From contig CAVPVD010000010.1 of the NCBI GenBank assembly GCA_963709155.1, forward strand, positions 806,001 to 870,000: a stretch of 64,000 nt of DNA, given 5' to 3'. Positions 62,989 to 64,000 of the stretch are shown here, piece after piece. The stretch's first letter is position 1, and each line of letters opens with the position of its first letter. The notes beneath the pieces were generated by a model. That model was not told where the DNA came from. It worked only from the letters and a program-made list of their open reading frames with translations, and searched no databases. The position numbers and the translations under genes are program-made. The stretch comes from Bog-159 sp963709155 (lineage in GTDB: Bacteria > Acidobacteriota > Terriglobia > Bryobacterales > Bryobacteraceae).

Positions 62989-64000
62989 ATGAGAATGTAT
63001 TGGCGAAGCGGGTTGGCCGGTTTGTTGCTGGCGTGGTGCACCGCCGGCGTGGCGGCCGCGCCGCCGGCCGGATTGTATTTGCACGATGGCGACCGCGTGG
63101 TCTTTTATGGCGACAGCATTACAGACCAGCGGCTGTACACCACGTTCATCGAGACCTATGCGATCACGCGATTTCCGAGGATGCGTTTGACCTTCGTGCA
63201 TTCCGGCGTGGGCGGGGATCGCGTGAGCGGCGGCGGGGCGGGCGCCATCGACGTGCGTCTGCCGCGCGACGTGGTGGCCTACAAACCGACGGTGATGACC
63301 ATCATGCTGGGCATGAACGACGCCAGCTACCGCGCGTTCGACCAGAAGATTTTCGACACGTTTGCCACCGGATACCGGCACATTATTCAAAGCGTGAAAG
63401 AGGCGCTGCCGGGCATTCGCATCACGGTGATCGAACCTTCGCCGTACGACGACGTCACGCGTCCGCCCATGTTTGAGGGCGGCTATAACCAGGTGCTGCT
63501 GCGCTACGGGGATTTCGTGGAAGCGCTGGGGCGCGAAGAGAAACTCGCGGTGGCCGATATGAACCGGCCGGTCGTGGCGGCGCTGGAGAAGGCCAATAAG
63601 CTGGACGCCGAAACAGCCAAAAAGCTGGTGCCCGACCGGGTGCATCCCGCGGCGGGCGTCCACCTGCTGATGGCAGAAGCTCTATTGAAGGCGTGGCATA
63701 TGCCGGCGATGGTCACGGCGGTCGAGATCGATGCGGCCGCGCCCGCCGTGGCCGGCGCCACGAACACGCAGGTGACCGATCTGGCGGTGGGCGATCAAGT
63801 CTCCTGGGCGCAAATGGACGAGGCTCTGCCCATGCCGATCGATGCGAAGGACGAGGTGCTGGCATTGGCGCTGCGCGCTTCGGACTTCGTGGAGGCCATG
63901 GACCAGGAACCGCTCAAAGTGACCGGGCTGAAGGCCGCGCGCTACAAGCTGAAGATCGACGACGAAGCGGTCGGCACGTTCACCCGCGAAGAATGGGCCA
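62989..64000 (+). CDS. SGNH/GDSL hydrolase, exported, 3' end outside the window
   Basis: At least 337 residues; the frame runs off the end. CGAGGG precedes ATG62989 by 4-9 nt; a second ATG lies at 62995. Signal peptide about 3-25. Block I is FYGDSITD (Ser near 42), block II Gly in HSGVGGDRV, block III Asn in LGMNDASY, and block V DRVHPAAGVH (Asp/His about 212-215): a complete SGNH catalytic set. After the hydrolase domain a further beta-rich region continues. It is a carbohydrate esterase or lipase, divergent from the GH20 gene (59 bp apart), which suggests joint work on acetylated glycans. Confidence 0.88.
   Translation, partial: MRMYWRSGLAGLLLAWCTAGVAAAPPAGLYLHDGDRVVFYGDSITDQRLYTTFIETYAITRFPRMRLTFVHSGVGGDRVSGGGAGAIDVRLPRDVVAYKPTVMTIMLGMNDASYRAFDQKIFDTFATGYRHIIQSVKEALPGIRITVIEPSPYDDVTRPPMFEGGYNQVLLRYGDFVEALGREEKLAVADMNRPVVAALEKANKLDAETAKKLVPDRVHPAAGVHLLMAEALLKAWHMPAMVTAVEIDAAAPAVAGATNTQVTDLAVGDQVSWAQMDEALPMPIDAKDEVLALALRASDFVEAMDQEPLKVTGLKAARYKLKIDDEAVGTFTREEWA

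Overview
This is a GC-rich bacterial chromosome segment. Its gene content fits an Acidobacteriota genome, probably near Bryobacterales/Solibacter (an inference from gene families; the window carries no rRNA). The signature families are an orphan FtsX/MacB-type permease of the ADOP kind, a 1146-residue Oar-like TonB-dependent receptor with a carboxypeptidase-regulatory domain, a tricorn-like S41 protease, a VPS10/BNR-repeat protein, a Tat-exported Gfo/Idh/MocA oxidoreductase, ThuA, GH20 and SGNH hydrolases, and a zinc-ribbon Ser/Thr kinase with TPRs. I see no tRNA, rRNA, prophage, integrase, insertion sequence or CRISPR array.

Layout. 1-8.4 kb: a dehydrogenase fragment, a HAD phosphatase, an exported protein of unknown function, thymidine kinase, a DPP4-like peptidase, an FkbM methyltransferase and an ADOP permease. 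8.6-16.3 kb: Ser/Thr kinase, a 0.2-kb tandem duplication, a methyltransferase, and a divergent MocR regulator/PLP decarboxylase pair with a palindrome between them. 16.3-26.7 kb: VOC protein, oxidoreductase, CusF-like copper protein, ThuA, UvrB, then a compact modB-modC-fmdE-thiE operon on the minus strand and a DinB protein. 27-35 kb: the TonB receptor and a CheB-CheR-PAS-histidine kinase with its response regulator. 35.7-41 kb: CCA nucleotidyltransferase, then an operon of sugar porter, cytochrome c, HIT-like protein and altronate-type dehydratase. 41-47 kb: an antitoxin-like small gene, rpsO-pnp, and an ASH-repeat surface protein gene broken by three frame changes. 47-64 kb: GT-C/TPR membrane protein, tricorn, DUF155-like protein, VPS10-like protein, alpha/beta hydrolase, an ABC exporter, a Gly/Tyr-rich peptide, GH20 and the start of an SGNH hydrolase.

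The most unusual features are not genes. (1) Seven intergenic sites carry versions of one composite repeat with a constant GGGACGCTCCC...GGTCGCGGCTCGG core. Five of them end in a tandem array of 15-16 bp units, and each array has its own unit sequence, as if the core is expanded and homogenised locally. Two copies are bounded by perfect 13- and 15-bp inverted repeats, like non-autonomous mobile elements. (2) At least eight genes have a -10-like hexamer exactly 6-8 nt before the start codon, which predicts leaderless transcripts and fixes unusual starts (TTG for cca, GTG for ThuA and the VPS10-like gene). (3) Four REP-like palindrome cassettes of two related types sit between genes. (4) The ModC ATPase has lost the Q-loop glutamine and H-loop histidine.
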